Source: Paracoccaceae bacterium
GTDB taxonomy: Bacteria > Pseudomonadota > Alphaproteobacteria > Rhodobacterales > Rhodobacteraceae
DNA: 5,625 nucleotides
NCBI GenBank assembly: GCA_026997055.1
Contig: JALWJU010000208.1
Location: 1-5,625 of the forward strand
Reading direction: 5' to 3'
Shown: positions 1 to 5,625 of the stretch, one piece after another
Numbering within the stretch: position 1 is the stretch's first letter
Layout of the letters: every line of letters starts with the position of its first letter
Made by a program: the position numbers and the translations under genes
Notes under the pieces: model-generated
Databases searched by the model: none
What the model was told of the DNA's origin: nothing
What the model saw: the letters and a program-made list of their open reading frames with translations, nothing else

Positions 1-144
1 GTCCGCGACCGTTCAGCGGCGGGCCGCCCGAGCGCCGGCCGCCGCTGCCGGGCTGCCGCCGGAAGCGCCGGCTGTCTTTTCCGCCGGCCTGTTTGCGGCG
101 ATCCGTCGCGCAGCATCCTGCCCGGCTGGCGGTGGCAGAGCGCC
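1..144. other. Left edge, no gene assigned
   Basis: No coding region can be supported here. On the minus strand an ATG at 116-114 opens a frame of 38 codons that runs off the left edge, but it has no well-spaced ribosome site (a GGCAGG touches the ATG) and the translation is Arg/Pro/Ala-rich without a recognisable family. Another minus frame has better G/C third positions but no start codon. A plus-strand frame ending at about 165 would overlap the end of the 71-residue gene and is equally unrecognisable. The stretch is very GC-rich and holds inverted repeats (14-47 and GCCGGC at 67-72 with 83-88). It may be an intergenic region or the start of a gene whose body lies outside the window. Confidence 0.4.
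14..47. repeat. GC-rich inverted repeat, 9-bp arms
   Basis: CAGCGGCGG at 14-22 is the exact reverse complement of CCGCCGCTG at 39-47, with a 16-nt GC-rich loop. There is no T-run on either side, so it is not a standard intrinsic terminator. Such repeats arise readily in GC-rich low-complexity DNA. It could still form a stable hairpin downstream of the minus-strand hydrolase/71-residue gene pair. Confidence 0.45.
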
Positions 145-360
145 TTATTCCGGGGCGATCCGGTGACGGGCGATGAGCTTCAGCGCGCGGGCCTCGGCGC
201 GGCGGATGCGAATTGCGGTGAGGAAGGCCTCCTCCAGCGTGGTGGAGGAGGCGCCGATGGTCCCGGCCACTTCCTTGGCCAGATCCTCGTCGCCGGTAAG
301 CTCTTCGATCTCCAGCACTTCCCGGGCCAGCCCGTCTGCGATCCGTTCAAGGTAATCCAT
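145..360 (-). CDS. Small conserved-looking hypothetical protein, 71 aa
   Basis: I do not recognise this protein. It begins with ATG at 360-358 and ends with TAA at 147-145. The N-terminal half is acidic and probably helical (residues 1-32, with EIEE and GDEDLAKE). A short Gly/Ser/Thr segment around 33-41 is followed by a second, basic helix (residues 42-66, with RIRRAEARALK). There is no signal peptide, membrane segment or metal motif. It starts 3 nt after the stop of the alpha/beta hydrolase on the same strand, so the two are almost certainly co-transcribed and probably translationally coupled; no good Shine-Dalgarno precedes this ATG, which fits coupling. The coding call rests on the tight spacing, the G/C-rich third positions and the balanced, non-repetitive composition. 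A role with the hydrolase is inference only. Confidence 0.72.
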   Translation of the reverse strand: MDYLERIADGLAREVLEIEELTGDEDLAKEVAGTIGASSTTLEEAFLTAIRIRRAEARALKLIARHRIAPE

Positions 361-363
361 GGC

Positions 364-1017
364 TTATCTGGTCTTTTCGGTCAGGCGGCGGCTGACATAT
401 TCCTTGACGTGATTGATCATCACATCCATGCTCTCCCCTTCGAAGAAATGCCCCGCGCCCTCGATTTCCGTATGGGTGATGGTGATACCCTTCTGCTCGT
501 GGAGCTTGTCCACGAGGGCGTGGGTATCGGTGGGCGGAGCGACACGATCGGCGGTGCCGTTGATGATCAGGCCCGAAGACGGGCAGGGAGCGAGAAAGGA
601 GAAGTCGTACATGTTGGCCGGCGGGCTGGCGGACACGAAGCCGGTGATCTCGGGGCGGCGCATCAGCAGCTGCATCCCGATCCAGGCGCCGAAGGAGAAG
701 CCCGCCACCCAGCAATGCTTGGCATTTGGGTTCAGGCTCTGCAGGTAGTCGAGCGCGGCGGCGGCATCCGACAACTCGCCCACGCCCTGATCGTATTCGC
801 CCTGGCTGCGCCCCACCCCGCGGAAATTGAACCTGAGCACGGTGAAGCCGATATCGTGGAAGGCATAGTGGAGGTTGTAAACCACCTTGTTGTTCATGGT
901 GCCGCCGAACTGGGGGTGGGGGTGCAGGATGATGGCGATGGGCGCATCCTTGTCCTTTTGCGGATGGTAGCGGCCTTCGAGGCGGCCTTCGGGGCCGGGG
1001 AAGATGACTTCGGGCAT
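364..1017 (-). CDS. Alpha/beta hydrolase, dienelactone-hydrolase-like
   Basis: This is a cytosolic serine hydrolase of the alpha/beta fold, 217 residues. An HPHP motif follows the first strand (residues 32-35). The nucleophile elbow is GFSFG at 106-110 with Ser108. Asp157 in NGTADRVAP and His190 in GAGHFFEG complete a plausible catalytic triad. An RFNFRGVGRSQGEYD stretch (62-76) is typical of this DUF-like hydrolase group. I chose the ATG at 1017-1015 (MPEVIFPGPEG) because family members start there. An in-frame ATG at 1092 would add 25 residues of unrelated sequence and lacks a ribosome site. An AGGAG lies about 13 nt upstream of the chosen start, which is rather far. It ends at TAA 366-364, just before the 71-residue gene, and is transcribed divergently from the IscR-like gene. 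The substrate is unknown; esterase or thioesterase activity are both possible. Confidence 0.9.
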   Translation of the reverse strand: MPEVIFPGPEGRLEGRYHPQKDKDAPIAIILHPHPQFGGTMNNKVVYNLHYAFHDIGFTVLRFNFRGVGRSQGEYDQGVGELSDAAAALDYLQSLNPNAKHCWVAGFSFGAWIGMQLLMRRPEITGFVSASPPANMYDFSFLAPCPSSGLIINGTADRVAPPTDTHALVDKLHEQKGITITHTEIEGAGHFFEGESMDVMINHVKEYVSRRLTEKTR

Positions 1018-1031
1018 TGGTTTCGTGCTAC

Positions 1032-1048
1032 TCCTGACTGGTCCTGAC
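1032..1048. repeat. Paired TCCTGAC direct repeat, 10-bp period
   Basis: TCCTGAC occurs at 1032-1038 and again at 1042-1048, exactly one helical turn apart, in the divergent intergenic region about 20 bp upstream of the -35 of the IscR-like gene's promoter. Same-face spacing is what a dimeric or tandem DNA-binding protein would use. The segment CTGACT-N5-TGACAG also has a partial resemblance to an IscR type 1 site (half-sites YYGACT and AGTCRR): the left half fits fully, the right half in 4 of 6 positions. On the minus strand the same repeats read TCAGGA and could serve as ribosome-site-like sequences before the hydrolase start. Confidence 0.35.
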
Positions 1049-1068
1049 AGCCTGCATGCCTGGCCGTG

Positions 1069-1097
1069 TTGACGCTCTGCCGGGCGCGCCATAGATA
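1069..1097 (+). promoter_or_regulatory. Candidate sigma70-type promoter for the IscR-like gene
   Basis: TTGACG (1069-1074, 5 of 6 to the -35 consensus) is followed after exactly 17 nt by TAGATA (1092-1097, 3 of 6 to the -10 consensus). An A/T-rich CATAGATAGAG stands out from the very GC-rich surroundings. The start would be near 1103, giving a leader of about 85 nt. Housekeeping promoters in this group of bacteria often have a good -35 and a poor -10, so the fit is reasonable. Confidence 0.45.
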
Positions 1098-1134
1098 GAG
1101 GAGTGCGGGGCGCCGGCCGGATCGTTCTGCATTG

Positions 1135-1162
1135 AGTTAATGGCCGGGGGCGGGAAGGTCAA
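1135..1162 (-). promoter_or_regulatory. Candidate promoter for the hydrolase
   Basis: On the minus strand TTGACC (1162-1157) is followed after 16 nt by TTAACT (1140-1135). The -35 matches 5 of 6 consensus positions and the -10 only 3 of 6. Transcription would start near 1128 and leave a leader of about 110 nt before the hydrolase ATG. The prediction is weak because alphaproteobacterial -10 elements are loose. It interleaves with the leader of the divergent IscR-like gene, so the two transcripts would overlap at their 5' ends. Confidence 0.3.
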
Positions 1163-1187
1163 TGTTTCAGAGAGGTTCGAGGGCGCG

Positions 1188-1664
1188 ATGAAATTGTCCA
1201 CCAAGGGGCGCTATGCGATGGTGGCACTGGCCGATCTGGCGCTGCAGCCGGAGGGGCAATTGCTCTCGCTGACGGAAATCTCGCGCCGCCAGGACATTTC
1301 GCTGCCCTATCTGGAGCAGCTGTTCGTGAAGCTGCGCCGGGCCGGGCTGGTGGAGAGCGTGCGCGGACCGGGCGGGGGCTACCGGCTGGCGCGGCACTGC
1401 TCGGAGATCCGGGTGGCCGATGTGCTGGCGGCGGTGGACGAGAAAGTGGACGCGATGCACAAGGGAGCCGGGGCCTCGGGAGCGGCGTCGGGCAGCCGGG
1501 CGCAGAGCCTGTCGAACCGGCTCTGGGAGGGGCTGAGCGCGCATGTCTATGTCTTTTTGCATCAGACGCGGCTTTCGGACGTGGTAAAGAACGAGCTGGC
1601 CCCCTGCCCTGCGGTTCCGAACCTGTTTCAGGTGGTGGACGAGGATCAGGGAACGTCCCGGTGA
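1188..1664 (+). CDS. iscR: IscR-like Rrf2 family transcriptional regulator
   Basis: A 158-residue DNA-binding regulator. MKLSTKGRYAMVALADLAL (1-19) is the standard Rrf2/IscR N-terminus. The helix-turn-helix covers about 28-54, with the recognition segment ISLPYLEQLFVKLRRAGLV, and the wing is VRGPGGGYRLAR (58-69). VADVLAAVDEKVDA (76-89) follows as in IscR. The E. coli protein then carries Cys92, Cys98 and Cys104 for its Fe-S cluster; here that loop is a Gly/Ala/Ser segment (about 92-107) with no cysteine. The only cysteines are Cys71 and Cys140. Known: Rhodobacter-type IscR also lacks the triad and is reported to bind a cluster differently. I chose ATG 1188 because homologues start there and GAGGG lies at 1179-1183; an upstream in-frame ATG at 1140 adds unrelated residues. 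Unusually, no cysteine desulfurase or suf gene follows within the window. It could be a non-Isc Rrf2 member. Confidence 0.88.
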   Translation: MKLSTKGRYAMVALADLALQPEGQLLSLTEISRRQDISLPYLEQLFVKLRRAGLVESVRGPGGGYRLARHCSEIRVADVLAAVDEKVDAMHKGAGASGAASGSRAQSLSNRLWEGLSAHVYVFLHQTRLSDVVKNELAPCPAVPNLFQVVDEDQGTSR

Positions 1665-1702
1665 GCTACCGGCCGGGCCGGCGCTGCCGGGCCGTGACGA
1701 TC

Positions 1703-1733
1703 CGATATCCCTGCTGGCGATATCCGCCAGCGG
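1703..1733 (+). repeat. Hairpin and GATATC repeat between iscR and the ABM gene
   Basis: In the 88-nt gap, GCTGGCG (1713-1719) and CGCCAGC (1725-1731) form a perfect 7-bp stem with loop ATATC. One G-U and one C-G pair can extend it to 1711 and 1733. CGATATCC is repeated at 1703-1710 and 1718-1725. The two self-complementary GATATC copies (1704-1709, 1719-1724) could instead pair with each other, excluding the main stem. No T-run follows, so it is not an ordinary intrinsic terminator. It ends about 20 nt before the ABM start codon and could affect message processing or translation. Confidence 0.5.
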
Positions 1734-1752
1734 CACGAATGACGGAAGCGCG

Positions 1753-2037
1753 ATGACGAACGGAAAGGTGAAACTGAGCGGCTATCTCGACATGGACGAG
1801 GCACGGCTGGACGAAGTGCTGGCGGCCCTGCCCGAGCATATCCGCCTCAGCCGGGCCGAGCCGGGCTGCCTGGCATTCGACGTCCGGCCCGATCCCGAGC
1901 GCCCGAACCGGCTGCTGGTGGAAGAACTGTTCGCCGACCGCGCCGCCTTCGAGGCGCATCAGGCGCGCAGCCGCGAGTCGGCCTGGGGGCGGCTGACGCA
2001 CGGCCTTGCGCGCAGCTACCGGATAACCGAAGGCTGA
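1753..2037 (+). CDS. ABM-domain (YgiN-like) putative monooxygenase, 94 aa
   Basis: A small dimeric alpha+beta barrel protein of the antibiotic biosynthesis monooxygenase superfamily; the length of 94 residues is normal for a single domain. Family signs are SRAEPGCLAFDV (33-44), a second-strand segment PNRLLVEELFADRAAFEAHQ (51-70), in which the F.D..A...H pattern is characteristic, and a following helix RSRESAW. Members include quinol oxidases such as YgiN and heme-degrading or stress-related proteins; the substrate cannot be told from the sequence. Met1 at 1753 follows GGAAG (1744-1748) at short spacing, and no earlier start is sensible. It lies 88 nt after the IscR-like gene, separated by a hairpin, so co-transcription is possible but not certain. 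If the two are linked, a redox or oxidative-stress role would fit, as inference. Confidence 0.85.
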   Translation: MTNGKVKLSGYLDMDEARLDEVLAALPEHIRLSRAEPGCLAFDVRPDPERPNRLLVEELFADRAAFEAHQARSRESAWGRLTHGLARSYRITEG

Positions 2038-2078
2038 AGCGGGGCCGCCGCGCACACCGCCGATGCGACCAGGCTGCC

Positions 2079-2106
2079 CGATCGTGACGGGCCGATCGTG
2101 GCGGGC
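2079..2106. repeat. Tandem 14-bp direct repeat upstream of the P-loop gene
   Basis: CGATCGTGACGGGC (2079-2092) is followed without a gap by CGATCGTGGCGGGC (2093-2106), 13 of 14 positions identical. The array ends 14 bp before the candidate -35 at 2121. Each copy begins with the palindrome CGATCG. The position suits an activator site, but a simple slippage duplication is equally possible. Confidence 0.55.
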
Positions 2107-2120
2107 CGGCCGCGCCTGCA

Positions 2121-2149
2121 TTGACCCCGGCGCTGCCCCGCACTACCAA
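2121..2149 (+). promoter_or_regulatory. Candidate promoter for the P-loop gene and metA
   Basis: TTGACC (2121-2126, 5 of 6) is followed after 17 nt by TACCAA (2144-2149, 3 of 6). Transcription would begin near 2156, just ahead of the purine-rich ribosome site GGGAGGG (2161-2167) and the ATG at 2174, giving a very short leader. The architecture matches the candidate upstream of the IscR-like gene. It supports a transcription unit separate from the ABM gene, whose stop is 136 nt before this start codon. Confidence 0.42.
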
Positions 2150-2173
2150 GGGCCGGTCCAGGGAGGGACCGCC

Positions 2174-3037
2174 ATGATCTACGAAAACGCCCGCGCATGG
2201 CAGGATGCAGCGCACAGGCGCGTGCTGCTTTTCGGCATGTCCGGGCTGGGAAAGACCCACCTTTCGAACATGTTGCGACGCACAGGCGCGTGGTTTCACT
2301 ATTCGGTGGATTACCGCATCGGCACCCGCTACATGGGCGAATACATCGCCGACAACGCCAAGCGCGAGGCGATGAAGAACCCGTTCCTGCGCGATCTGCT
2401 GCTGAGCGATTCCATCTACATCGCCTCCAACATCACCTTCGACAATCTCGCCCCCGTCTCCAGCTATCTCGGCAAACCCGGCGACCCGGCCAGGGGCGGC
2501 CTGCCGATCGACGAATACCGCCGCCGGCAGGCGCAGTTTCGCGAGGCCGAGATCGCCGCGCTGATGGATACGGCGCGCTTCATCGACCGGGCCGGGGATA
2601 TCTACGGCTATCCGCATTTCGTCTGCGATACCGGCGGCTCGATCTGCGAGTGGATCGACCCGGCAGCAGGCGCCGACGACCCGCTTCTGGCCGAGCTTTC
2701 CCGCCACTGCCTGCTGGTCTGGATCGAGGGCAGCGAGGCCCATACCGAAGAGCTGATCCGCCGCTTTGACCGCGCCCCCAAGCCGATGGCCTACCAGCCC
2801 GCTTTCCTCGACCGGGTGTGGAGCGAATATCTGCGCGAAAACAACCTTCTGGAAGGCGAAGTTGACCCGGACGACTTCATCCGCCACGCCTACCGCCAGG
2901 CGCTTTCCCACCGCCAGCCGCTCTACCGCGCCATGGCCCGCCACGGCATCACCGTGCGCGCCGAGGAGGTGGCCGCAGTGACCAGCGCCGAGGACTTCAC
3001 CGACCTCATCGCCACCGCGCTTGAGCGCAAGAGCTGA
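2174..3037 (+). CDS. P-loop protein, divergent shikimate-kinase-like kinase
   Basis: An uncharacterised 287-residue nucleotide-binding protein, of the sort usually labelled only ATPase. The Walker A motif is GMSGLGKT (21-28). Motif order resembles shikimate kinase: YSVDYRIGTR (43-52) sits where that family has DxD and an RTG-like segment; QFREAE (121-126) matches its FRxxE; FVCDTGGS (149-156) matches the TGGG loop; LLVWIEGSEAHTEELIRRFDRAPKP (180-204) resembles the strand-plus-lid region; and HRQPLYRAMA (246-255) matches the conserved R.PLYRE.A segment near the C-terminus. Differences are Ser44 for the first Asp of DxD, Ser156 for the last Gly, and an extra 50-60 residues between DxD and FRxxE. 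The length exceeds typical shikimate kinase (about 170-190 residues), so the substrate is probably different. The start at 2174 is fixed by GGGAGGG 6 nt upstream. metA follows after 52 nt and may be co-transcribed. The fold assignment is my reading, not a search result. Confidence 0.85.
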   Translation: MIYENARAWQDAAHRRVLLFGMSGLGKTHLSNMLRRTGAWFHYSVDYRIGTRYMGEYIADNAKREAMKNPFLRDLLLSDSIYIASNITFDNLAPVSSYLGKPGDPARGGLPIDEYRRRQAQFREAEIAALMDTARFIDRAGDIYGYPHFVCDTGGSICEWIDPAAGADDPLLAELSRHCLLVWIEGSEAHTEELIRRFDRAPKPMAYQPAFLDRVWSEYLRENNLLEGEVDPDDFIRHAYRQALSHRQPLYRAMARHGITVRAEEVAAVTSAEDFTDLIATALERKS

Positions 3038-3045
3038 CAGCAGAA

Positions 3046-3083
3046 CCGATCCCAGAGCCACCCCAGAGCCGATCCCACCGGAG
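3046..3083 (+). repeat. Short repeats in the gap before metA
   Basis: The 52-nt spacer between the P-loop gene and metA is built from reused words: CCGATCCCA at 3046-3054 and 3069-3077, CCCAGAGCC at 3051-3059 and 3062-3070, and GAGCC again at 3081-3085. The last copy contains the GGAG (3080-3083) that serves as the metA ribosome site, 6 nt before its ATG. It looks like local duplication. I see no SAM riboswitch structure here. Confidence 0.4.
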
Positions 3084-3089
3084 CCGAAA

Positions 3090-4028
3090 ATGCCGATCAA
3101 GATCCCCGCCTCCCTGCCCGCCGCCGACGTGCTCAAGCGCGAAGGCGTGATGGTGATGCGCGAGGACCAAGCCGCGCGCCAGGACATCCGCCCGATGCGC
3201 ATCGCGCTCCTCAACCTGATGCCCAAGAAGATCGAGACCGAGACCCAGTTCGCCCGGCTGATCGGCGCCACGCCGCTGCAGGTGGAGCTCACCCTCGTGC
3301 GCCCCACCGAGCATATCTCCAAGACCACCTCCCAGGCCCATATCGGCGCCCATTACCAGCCGTTTCAGGCCATCAGGGGCGAGAAATTCGACGGCCTCAT
3401 CATCACCGGCGCGCCGATCGAGCACCTGCCTTACGAGGAAGTCACCTATTGGGACGAGATGCGCGAGATCATGGACTGGTCGCGCTCCAATGTGCACATG
3501 ACCTTCGGCGTCTGCTGGGGCGGCATGGCGATGCTGTATCACTTCAACGGCATCGACAAGCGCATGCTGCCGCAAAAGGCCTTCGGCTGCTATCCGCAAA
3601 AGACCCTCGCCCCCGCCTCGCCCTATCTGCGCGGCTTTTCCGACCGCTTCGTGATCCCGGTCAGCCGCTGGACCGAAATCGCCCAGGAAGACGTGGACGC
3701 GGACCCCTCGCTGGTCACCCTGCTGGGCTCCGAAGAGACCGGCCCCTGCCTGGTCGAGGACCCGGCCCACCGCGCGCTCTATATCTTCAACCATTTCGAA
3801 TACGATTCACACACGCTGAAAAACGAGTATGATCGCGACATCGCCCGGGGCAAGCCGATCAACGTGCCGATGAACTACTACCCCGGCGACGACCCGACGC
3901 GCCCGCCGCAGAACCGCTGGCGCAGCCATGCCCATCTGCTCTACATGAACTGGGTCAGCGAGATGTATCTGACCACGCCGTTTGACATCGACCAGATCGG
4001 CGAGGTGGTGAAGGACCGGCGCGAATGA
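3090..4028 (+). CDS. metA: Homoserine O-acyltransferase MetA, probably acetyl-CoA-specific
   Basis: This enzyme activates the hydroxyl of L-homoserine with an acyl-CoA in the first committed step of methionine synthesis, in the cytosol. It has 312 residues, the usual family length. The catalytic cysteine is Cys142 in FGVCWGGMA, and the His/Glu pair is His235 and Glu237 in IFNHFEYDS, the same numbering as E. coli MetA. The N-terminus MPIKIPASLPAADVL is conserved. Residue 111 is Glu (GAPIEHLPYEEV); in studied MetA proteins Glu here favours acetyl-CoA and Gly favours succinyl-CoA, so homoserine O-acetyltransferase is the better call. Start ATG 3090 has GGAG at 3080-3083; a longer frame from 3021 overlaps the preceding gene and is not homologous. 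It follows the P-loop gene by 52 nt and precedes ppk2 by 57 nt. Control by methionine or SAM is not visible in the DNA. Confidence 0.97.
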   Translation: MPIKIPASLPAADVLKREGVMVMREDQAARQDIRPMRIALLNLMPKKIETETQFARLIGATPLQVELTLVRPTEHISKTTSQAHIGAHYQPFQAIRGEKFDGLIITGAPIEHLPYEEVTYWDEMREIMDWSRSNVHMTFGVCWGGMAMLYHFNGIDKRMLPQKAFGCYPQKTLAPASPYLRGFSDRFVIPVSRWTEIAQEDVDADPSLVTLLGSEETGPCLVEDPAHRALYIFNHFEYDSHTLKNEYDRDIARGKPINVPMNYYPGDDPTRPPQNRWRSHAHLLYMNWVSEMYLTTPFDIDQIGEVVKDRRE

Positions 4029-4038
4029 CGCGCATGAG

Positions 4039-4067
4039 TTGCGCAGCCTGCGCGCCGGGGCCATATT
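4039..4067 (+). promoter_or_regulatory. Weak candidate promoter for ppk2-tetR
   Basis: TTGCGC (4039-4044, 3 of 6) and CATATT (4062-4067, 4 of 6) are 17 nt apart. The -10 lies across the centre of the 4056-4074 palindrome, so a protein bound there would block RNA polymerase. Transcription would begin around 4074, leaving only about 12 nt before the ppk2 ATG. Read-through from metA is an equally good explanation for ppk2 expression. Confidence 0.25.
4041..4053 (+). repeat. Small hairpin after metA
   Basis: GCGCA (4041-4045) and TGCGC (4049-4053) form a perfect 5-bp stem with a GCC loop, 12 nt after the metA stop. It is followed 2 nt later by the larger palindrome at 4056-4074, so most of the gap can fold into two tandem hairpins. 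There is no T-run. Confidence 0.4.
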
Positions 4068-4074
4068 GGCCCCG
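4056..4074. promoter_or_regulatory. Perfect 19-bp palindrome abutting the ppk2 ribosome site
   Basis: CGGGGCCA (4056-4063) and TGGCCCCG (4067-4074) are exact reverse complements around a TAT centre. The next base begins the AGGAGG ribosome site of ppk2. As DNA it is the right size and symmetry for a TetR-family operator, and the second gene downstream encodes such a regulator. As RNA it would be a very stable 8-bp hairpin directly before the Shine-Dalgarno, possibly a processing or stability element after metA. The sequence cannot decide between these. Confidence 0.5.
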
Positions 4075-4080
4075 AGGAGG
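4075..4080 (+). promoter_or_regulatory. Ribosome binding site of ppk2
   Basis: A full-consensus AGGAGG, 5 nt before the ATG at 4086. It is the strongest Shine-Dalgarno in the window, fixes the ppk2 start, and directly follows the 3' arm of the 19-bp palindrome. Confidence 0.85.
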
Positions 4081-4085
4081 ACGCC

Positions 4086-4979
4086 ATGACCGAGCCCGCC
4101 ACGCCCCTGCCCTTTGACGGCGCGATCAGCGCCTTTTACCGCGCGCCGGAGCAGGCCGACCTGCGCGCCCGGATCGAACGGGCCGGCAAGGGCGACATCC
4201 TCGATCCCACCTATCCTTACCCCCGGCGCATGAAGCGCGCTCTTTACGAGGCCGAAATGGCCGCGCTCCAGCGCCAGCTCGTGCGCCTGCAGGCCGATGT
4301 CAAGGCCACCGGCAAGCGGCTGGTGGTGGTGTTCGAGGGGCGGGACGCGGCCGGAAAAGGCGGCACAATCAAGAGGTTCCGGGAAAATCTTAATCCACGG
4401 GTTGCGCGCGTGGTGGCGCTCTCCAAGCCCACCGAGCGCGAAGCGGGCGAGTGGTATTTCCAGCGCTATGTGCGCCACCTGCCCTCGGCGGGCGAGATCG
4501 TGCTGTTCGACCGCTCCTGGTACAATCGCGGCGTGGTGGAAAAGGTGTTCGGATTCTGCACCGACGCGCAGCGCGCGGCCTTCTTCCGCCAGCTGCCGGA
4601 ATTCGAGGACATGCTGGTGGACGAGGGCATCACGCTGGTCAAGCTCTGGCTCAATGTCGGGCGCACCGAGCAGCTGCGCCGCTTCCTCGCCCGCGAAAGC
4701 GACCCGCTCAAGCAGTGGAAGCTTTCGCGCATCGACGTGGAGGGGCTCAAGCGCTGGGACGCCTACAGCGAGGCGATTGCCGAGACATTCGAGCGCAGCC
4801 ACCGCCCCCGCAGCCCCTGGACGGTGATCCGCAGCGACGACAAGCGCCGCGCCCGCATCGCCGCCATCCGCGCCGTGCTCTCGCGCCTCGATTATGCCGG
4901 CAAGGATCGCGAGGCCGCCCGCGCCCCGGACGCAAGGATCTGCGCCGGCCCCGAAATCTGGCAAGGCGGCGAAAGCTGA
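4086..4979 (+). CDS. ppk2: Polyphosphate kinase 2 (PPK2 family)
   Basis: PPK2 transfers phosphate between inorganic polyphosphate and nucleotides, usually making NTP from NDP and polyphosphate, in the cytosol. This is a single-domain, 297-residue protein. Walker A is EGRDAAGKGG (84-93) with Lys91; the Walker B region is VLFDRSWYNRG (139-149) with Asp142; the lid is RRFLARESDPLKQWKLS (198-214). GEWYFQRYVRHLP (121-133) and SRIDVEGLKRWDAYSEA (214-230) are also typical. It resembles class I one-domain enzymes (NDP phosphorylation), but class III cannot be excluded by eye. A short C-terminal tail after about residue 272 is variable. The start is fixed by AGGAGG at 4075-4080. It lies 57 nt after metA and 1 nt before a TetR gene. 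Codons 90-106 have an unusual A/T-ending bias within an otherwise G/C-ending gene. Confidence 0.96.
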   Translation: MTEPATPLPFDGAISAFYRAPEQADLRARIERAGKGDILDPTYPYPRRMKRALYEAEMAALQRQLVRLQADVKATGKRLVVVFEGRDAAGKGGTIKRFRENLNPRVARVVALSKPTEREAGEWYFQRYVRHLPSAGEIVLFDRSWYNRGVVEKVFGFCTDAQRAAFFRQLPEFEDMLVDEGITLVKLWLNVGRTEQLRRFLARESDPLKQWKLSRIDVEGLKRWDAYSEAIAETFERSHRPRSPWTVIRSDDKRRARIAAIRAVLSRLDYAGKDREAARAPDARICAGPEIWQGGES

Positions 4980-4980
4980 C

Positions 4981-5598
4981 ATGGCCAAGCGCGGCTACCA
5001 CCACGGCAATCTGCGCCAGGCCCTGGTCGAGACGGCGCTGAAGCTGATCGAGGAAAAGGGCCCCACCGGCTTCACCCTCTCGGAGGCCGCCAAGCAGACC
5101 GGCGTCACCCCGGCCGCGGTCTATCGCCACTTTCGCGGCCGCGAGGACCTGATCGCCGAAGCCGCCCTGCAGGGCTACGGGATCTTTGCCGAGATGCTCG
5201 AACACGCCCATGCCCGCAAGCAGGCCTCGGCACTTGCCGCGCTCGAGGCCGCCGGACGCGCCTATCTCGCCTTCGCGCGCGAATTTCCCGGCCATTATGT
5301 GGCGATGTTCGAAAGCGGCATCTCTCTCAACCACTCTCCCGAACTGGCCGCTGCTGCCGGGCGCGCCCTCGGGGTGCTGGAGCGCGCGGCAAGCGACCTC
5401 TCGGCCCGCATTCCGCCGCAAAGGCGCCCTCCCGCCTCCATGGTGTCGGCCCATATCTGGGCCCTGAGCCATGGCGTGGTCGAACTCTTTGCCCGCGGCT
5501 CCCCCGGGACCAAAGGCCCCTTTGCCCCCGAAGACCTGCTCGAAAGCGGCATAGCCATCTATCTGAGGGGGCTCGGGCTGATCAGACCGGACGAGTAA
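4981..5598 (+). CDS. TetR family regulator with WHG C-terminal domain
   Basis: A 205-residue one-component repressor or activator. The N-terminus RGYHHGNLRQALVETAL (4-20) is the characteristic opening of the YHHG-type TetR subgroup. The helix-turn-helix lies at about 31-52, with FTLSEAAKQTGVTPAAVYRHF. The C-terminal ligand domain contains AHIWALSHGVVELFARG (157-173), whose Trp160, His164 and Gly165 define the WHG domain. No ligand can be predicted. I chose ATG 4981, which is 1 nt after the ppk2 stop TGA (4977-4979); a longer frame from 4894 lies inside ppk2 and adds Pro/Ala-rich residues unlike the family. There is no good ribosome site at normal spacing (AAGG at 4963-4966), so re-initiation by ribosomes finishing ppk2 is likely. 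Regulators coupled this way usually control their own operon, which points to the palindrome before ppk2 as a possible operator. Confidence 0.93.
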   Translation: MAKRGYHHGNLRQALVETALKLIEEKGPTGFTLSEAAKQTGVTPAAVYRHFRGREDLIAEAALQGYGIFAEMLEHAHARKQASALAALEAAGRAYLAFAREFPGHYVAMFESGISLNHSPELAAAAGRALGVLERAASDLSARIPPQRRPPASMVSAHIWALSHGVVELFARGSPGTKGPFAPEDLLESGIAIYLRGLGLIRPDE

Positions 5599-5625
5599 CA
5601 GCCCCCCGGAGCAACAGGCCCGAAG
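5599..5625. other. Right edge, nothing recognised
   Basis: The 27 nt after the TetR stop hold a C-run and a GGAG but no start codon, hairpin with T-run, or other site I can support. Confidence 0.5.

Overview
The window looks like a chromosomal segment of a high-GC alphaproteobacterium, most likely of the Rhodobacteraceae/Rhodobacterales. Three things suggest this: the strong G/C preference at third codon positions, an IscR-type Rrf2 regulator that lacks the usual three-cysteine cluster motif (a trait reported for Rhodobacterales), and a divergently placed alpha/beta hydrolase beside it. The assignment is inference; there is no rRNA or other marker gene in the window.

Layout. Positions 1-144 hold no gene I can name, only GC-rich inverted repeats. 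A minus-strand pair follows: an alpha/beta hydrolase (1017-364) and, 3 nt downstream, a 71-residue unrecognised protein (360-145). A 170-bp divergent promoter region (1018-1187) separates this pair from a plus-strand series that fills the rest: an IscR-like regulator (1188-1664), an antibiotic-biosynthesis-monooxygenase (ABM) domain protein (1753-2037), a P-loop protein that reads as a divergent shikimate-kinase-like enzyme (2174-3037), homoserine O-acyltransferase MetA, probably acetyl-CoA-using (3090-4028), polyphosphate kinase 2 (4086-4979), and a WHG-type TetR regulator (4981-5598).

Transcription units, by inference. The P-loop gene has its own plausible promoter at 2121-2149, and metA follows 52 nt after it. 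ppk2 and the TetR gene are separated by 1 nt and should be translationally coupled. The 57-bp gap before ppk2 contains a short hairpin and a perfect 19-bp palindrome that abuts the Shine-Dalgarno and covers a possible -10 element, a geometry that would suit autorepression of ppk2-tetR by the TetR protein. No Rho-independent terminator with a T-run was seen anywhere.

Most interesting points: (1) the P-loop protein retains much of the shikimate kinase motif order but has a large insertion and altered substrate motifs, so it may be an uncharacterised small-molecule kinase; (2) the palindrome/ppk2/tetR arrangement; (3) a sharply bounded 17-codon patch of A/T-ending codons over the Walker A region of ppk2; (4) an IscR-like regulator with no cysteine triad and no Fe-S assembly genes downstream.
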